NCBI RefSeq assembly: GCF_021646685.1
Contig: NZ_JAKJHW010000003.1
Span: 1 to 64,000 of the forward strand
Direction: 5' to 3'
DNA length: 64,000 nt
DNA from: Pseudalkalibacillus salsuginis
GTDB taxonomy: Bacteria; Bacillota; Bacilli; Bacillales; Fictibacillaceae
Shown here: positions 61,722-64,000 of the stretch, piece by piece
How positions within the stretch are numbered: the stretch's first letter is position 1
Layout of the letters: the number at the start of each line of letters is the position of its first letter
Notes under the pieces: generated by a model
What the model saw: the letters and a program-made list of their open reading frames with translations, nothing else
Told to the model about the DNA's origin: nothing
The model's database searches: none
Made by a program: the position numbers and the translations under genes

Positions 61722-62653
61722 TCAAGCATTCGACATTCAAGGGAATCGATTCGATCATTTTAGAAAATGACCAGGTCCGATGTACAATCCTTCCGGCTTA
61801 CGGCGGGAAAATGACAAGCCTATTTGATAAACAGACAGGCTATGAGTGGCTGTATCAATCGAAGGGGGTACAATTGGAAATACCCCCTTATGGAGCTGAT
61901 TATGCCGCTTTTGATTCCAGCGGCTTCGATGAAATTTTTCCTGGGATCGACCAGGGACCACATCCGAATGAGTTAAAGATGATCCCGGATCATGGGGAAG
62001 TATGGGCATTACCCTGGGATATAAAAGAACGCACATATGGCTTGGATCTCGAAGTAAAAAGCCCGGTATTTCCCTATCGCCTATTGAAACAAATCCATTT
62101 GAAACCTGATGGGATCGAACTGAACTATGAAGCTTTGAACGAATCTGATGAGGATTTTCCGTTCATCTGGACAGCTCATTCCCTATTGAATATGAATCAG
62201 GCGACAAGCATTGCCCTTCCAATGGACCTATGTGAAGTCATGACGGTAGAGCATGGATCTAAACATCTTGGGGAGTGGGGGACGATCCACCCTTACCCCT
62301 TGACGACTTCCAAAAGCACCAATCAACCGATCGATTTGTCCCGGTTTGTTCCTCTGGAAACCGATAGCATGGAAAAATTCTATTTTACCGACCGTTTGAA
62401 AGAAGGATGGTGCAAGGTCGTCCAGGAGGACATCAGCCGGACGCTTACCTACCGCTACCCTCCAGAAAAGGTCCCATACCTGGGCATCTGGAAAACGGAA
62501 GGCGGCTACCGTGGAGAATATAACTTCGCCCTTGAGCCATGCACAGGGGTTTATGATGACGTTTATGTCGCCAATAAAATCGATAAAGTCTCAAAGATTC
62601 CAGCCAAAGGATCCTACACGTGGACGTTTACGATGGAGATAGGTGGTTTGTGA
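61718..62653 (+). CDS. Aldose 1-epimerase-like protein (galactose mutarotase)
   Basis: This 311-aa protein belongs to the aldose 1-epimerase superfamily, with ILPAYGGKMTSLFDK at the start, FPYRLLKQIHLKPDGIELNYE in the middle and the late block YLGIWKTEGGYRGEYNFALEP. Members interconvert sugar anomers or related phosphosugars; in this operon a galactose mutarotase role fits. It begins within the galT stop (ATGA) and precedes a terminator. Confidence 0.8.
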   Translation: MIKHSTFKGIDSIILENDQVRCTILPAYGGKMTSLFDKQTGYEWLYQSKGVQLEIPPYGADYAAFDSSGFDEIFPGIDQGPHPNELKMIPDHGEVWALPWDIKERTYGLDLEVKSPVFPYRLLKQIHLKPDGIELNYEALNESDEDFPFIWTAHSLLNMNQATSIALPMDLCEVMTVEHGSKHLGEWGTIHPYPLTTSKSTNQPIDLSRFVPLETDSMEKFYFTDRLKEGWCKVVQEDISRTLTYRYPPEKVPYLGIWKTEGGYRGEYNFALEPCTGVYDDVYVANKIDKVSKIPAKGSYTWTFTMEIGGL

Positions 62654-62660
62654 TGAAACA

Positions 62661-62692
62661 AGGACCTTTCATTGATGATCGGTCCTATTTTT
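62661..62692 (+). terminator. Terminator of the gal operon
   Basis: AGGACC (62661-62666) pairs with GGTCCT (62681-62686), followed by ATTTTT. It lies 7 bases after the stop of the mutarotase-like gene. Confidence 0.75.
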
Positions 62693-62701
62693 ACACGTTA
62701 A

Positions 62702-62911
62702 GATAGTATAAAAGTTTTGGTTGCGATGAAGTGAAGTCCAGCTCCAACGCCCAACCACTTGTATCACCTTAATCCTCCTGCGGCTGTCGACACATTGATT
62801 TAAATCGAAGCGTTTACCTACGTAGAACCGAATTTTGTTTGGTTCAAGCCTCCTCGTCGGACTTCCAGTGACCTTCGTGGTTAACCAGGGCATTTGCGCT
62901 TTTCTTGTGAT
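62702..62911. repeat. Dispersed repeat, copy B with inserted segment
   Basis: This matches the element at 54206 but carries about 60 extra bases (62787-62848) that start with TGTCGACACATTG and contain the small inverted repeat GAACC / GGTTC. The shared ends include GTTGCGATGAAGTG and GGACTTCCAGTGACC. The insertion shows that such repeats nest within each other. Confidence 0.7.
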
Positions 62912-63004
62912 TTACAATGTTAAAAATGACTGAATAGACCAAGAAAATAGAATCCAAGCGTCTAAAATATATGTTGAACGGGATAAGGGGCTATCGCGGA
63001 AAAC

Positions 63005-63100
63005 ATTATCCCGACAACTGAAGGGAAAAATCTTACAACTTTGAAATTATCCTGACAACTCGGAAATTATCTCAACAACTTTACATTTATCCTAACAACT
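63005..63100. repeat. Tandem repeat, 20-bp units with ACAACT
   Basis: ACAACT recurs at 63014, 63035, 63055, 63075 and 63095, giving a 20-base period (first step 21). Each unit contains a form of AATTATCC-GACAACT. The array resembles the 21-bp array at 56383 in style though not in sequence. No gene overlaps it. Confidence 0.8.
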
Positions 63101-63130
63101 CAAAAAACAAGGAGAAATGAGGAATAATTT

Positions 63131-63260
63131 CCAGTGGTCTTCGTGGCTGATTAGGGCATTTACGCTTTTCTTGATGTCGAAAAAGGAAAGAGGACTATAG
63201 TCGTTCTCCCACCGATTTATGTCAGCTTTTTGTTGTAAAACGATTGTCGTTTTACTCAAT
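63131..63260. repeat. Fused repeat: part of GCGCTTGCGC element plus copy 2 of GACTATAGTC element
   Basis: The first part (63131-63172) repeats the end of the element at 54206: CCAGTGGTCTTCGTGGCTGA and a degenerate TTTACGCTTTTCTTGA. From 63175 the sequence follows the element at 1688 (TGTCGAAAAAGGAAAG, GGACTATAGTC, CCACCGATT, AACGATTG). The direct junction indicates two repeat families joined head to tail. Confidence 0.65.
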
Positions 63261-63505
63261 AGATGCGATTTGAATGAGAGTTTTGGAACATTTTCAGTCC
63301 GCCTGGGAATAAGGGGTAGCGAAGCGGGGCAAAGTAGATGGATCGTATTAACAGAAAATTATTTAATCATAAAAAAGTTTATCCTAAAAGGAAAGCCGCA
63401 TTATCCCGATGGAATGCGGCTGTTTCAGGAAATAGTTTTTGGGATGTTCACACTGACCAGAAGACAATATTTTCCTTAGTTGATGGGCATGGGATAATAT
63501 ACCCT

Positions 63506-64000
63506 TCACAATGTCTCCGTATTCTCTTTTTGAAACCAGGTTTCTAGCAGCTCCAGCTCTCTTTCTTGTGAGATCCCTGCTTTTCGTTCTGTATCCTGTC
63601 TTGATTTCTCCCATTGATACACATCATGCACAGTATCTTCAAAAGGTCTTAAGGAAAGGCCAGCGTTAACGGCTTTTTCTATACTGATGAAAAAGGATCC
63701 TTTCCATGGTTCTGTTTCTCCGTCTAACGGGAAGTTTTCAGGAACCCATAGTGGCATTTCCGTCCATGGCTGTACTTTGTTCTCCATTAAAAACTGTTCT
63801 TCTACCCAAACAAATTCGGCATCGCTTTTCGTAACTGCCCTACAGGTATTCAATAGCTCTTCGATAGTCAGTTTGTATTTCGGACCTGTTACATTGAATG
63901 TACCTGCCTTTCTCTTTTCCGCCATATTGAAAGCCCATTTTGCTATATCTTTTACGTCAATTAATTGTACTGGTCGCTCTGAACGTCCCGGTACCAAAAC
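63506..64000 (-). CDS. NAD-dependent epimerase/dehydratase-type protein, partial
   Basis: The right edge of the window cuts a gene read on the minus strand, so only the C-terminal part (about 163 residues) is seen. PGRSERPVQLIDVKDIAKW and AGTFNVTGPKYKLTIEELL match the second half of atypical extended SDR proteins (the VDVRDLA and FN-VTGP region). The nucleotide-binding N-terminus is outside. The methionine at 63997 is probably internal. The substrate cannot be guessed. Confidence 0.75.
   Translation of the reverse strand, partial: VLVPGRSERPVQLIDVKDIAKWAFNMAEKRKAGTFNVTGPKYKLTIEELLNTCRAVTKSDAEFVWVEEQFLMENKVQPWTEMPLWVPENFPLDGETEPWKGSFFISIEKAVNAGLSLRPFEDTVHDVYQWEKSRQDTERKAGISQERELELLETWFQKENTETL

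Noticed and set aside
62805-62818. Second cre-like site near GAAGCGTTTACC
   Set aside because: The outer TG and CA positions of the CcpA pattern are missing, and it lies within an inserted repeat segment.
63005-63100. CRISPR-like short repeats
   Set aside because: The 20-bp units are degenerate tandem copies with no spacers.
63219-63479. 86-codon plus-strand frame
   Set aside because: It begins inside a dispersed repeat and looks noncoding; no ribosome binding site or family feature is seen.

Overview
The window looks like chromosome from a Bacillaceae-type member of the Bacillota. The evidence is strong AGGAGG-type ribosome binding sites, frequent GTG and TTG starts, B. subtilis-like gene families (YesL, YesM/YesN, LplABC-like importers, ROK regulator, DUF2000), a cre-like site, and intergenic repeats of a style common in Bacillus relatives. 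The many acidic residues in the secreted enzymes would suit a halotolerant host, but that is an inference. No rRNA, tRNA or CRISPR array was seen.

Layout. 1-671: right end of an IS3-family element. 690-1438: Fic toxin and VbhA-like antitoxin (minus strand), with a probable frameshift in the Fic tail. 2103-11501: two large secreted enzymes, a GH2 beta-galactosidase and a GH92 alpha-mannosidase. 11664-17500: an unusual regulator divergent from an abgB-abgT-abgA (aminobenzoyl-glutamate uptake and hydrolysis) operon. 18258-22274: a three-component sugar sensor (membrane-anchored binding protein, YesM/LytS-like kinase, YesN-like response regulator). 22366-23293: decayed genes. 23563-43729: an AT-rich carbohydrate locus for a uronic-acid polysaccharide. 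It holds two related beta-propeller proteins, an alpha/beta hydrolase, a GntR-solute-binding fusion regulator, a heparinase II/III-like lyase, YesL, an ABC importer, GH88, KduI, KduD, a NodB-like protein and an SDR protein. 43850-44460: decayed minus-strand genes. 45070-47546: AraC regulator, DUF2000, LysE exporter and a small Cys-rich protein. 47673-47887: a probable type I toxin with antisense RNA. 48158-56216: a second GH2 beta-galactosidase with an inserted LamG domain, and a sugar ABC importer. 56292-56508: hairpin terminator and 21-bp tandem repeats. 56529-62653: ROK repressor divergent from galK-galE-galT-mutarotase. 62654-63505: repeats. 63506-64000: part of an SDR-type gene.

How it works together. 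The flanks form a galactoside system: secreted beta-galactosidases and a mannosidase trim glycans or oligosaccharides, the importer takes up sugars, and the Leloir enzymes metabolise galactose under the ROK regulator and probably CcpA. The centre forms a uronate system. Long chains are attacked or bound outside, unsaturated oligosaccharides are imported, the cytosolic lyase and GH88 release unsaturated uronate, and KduI and KduD convert it to 2-keto-3-deoxygluconate. KDG kinase and aldolase are not in the window, and neither importer has its ATPase here.

The most interesting signal is a direct repeat, ATACAGGT-N3-ATACAGGT with an 11-bp period. It occurs in five promoter or leader regions of the uronate locus (23437, 27981, 30993, 34268, 39139). 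It marks a local regulon, perhaps controlled by the GntR-solute-binding fusion protein encoded in the locus or by the neighbouring YesN-like regulator.
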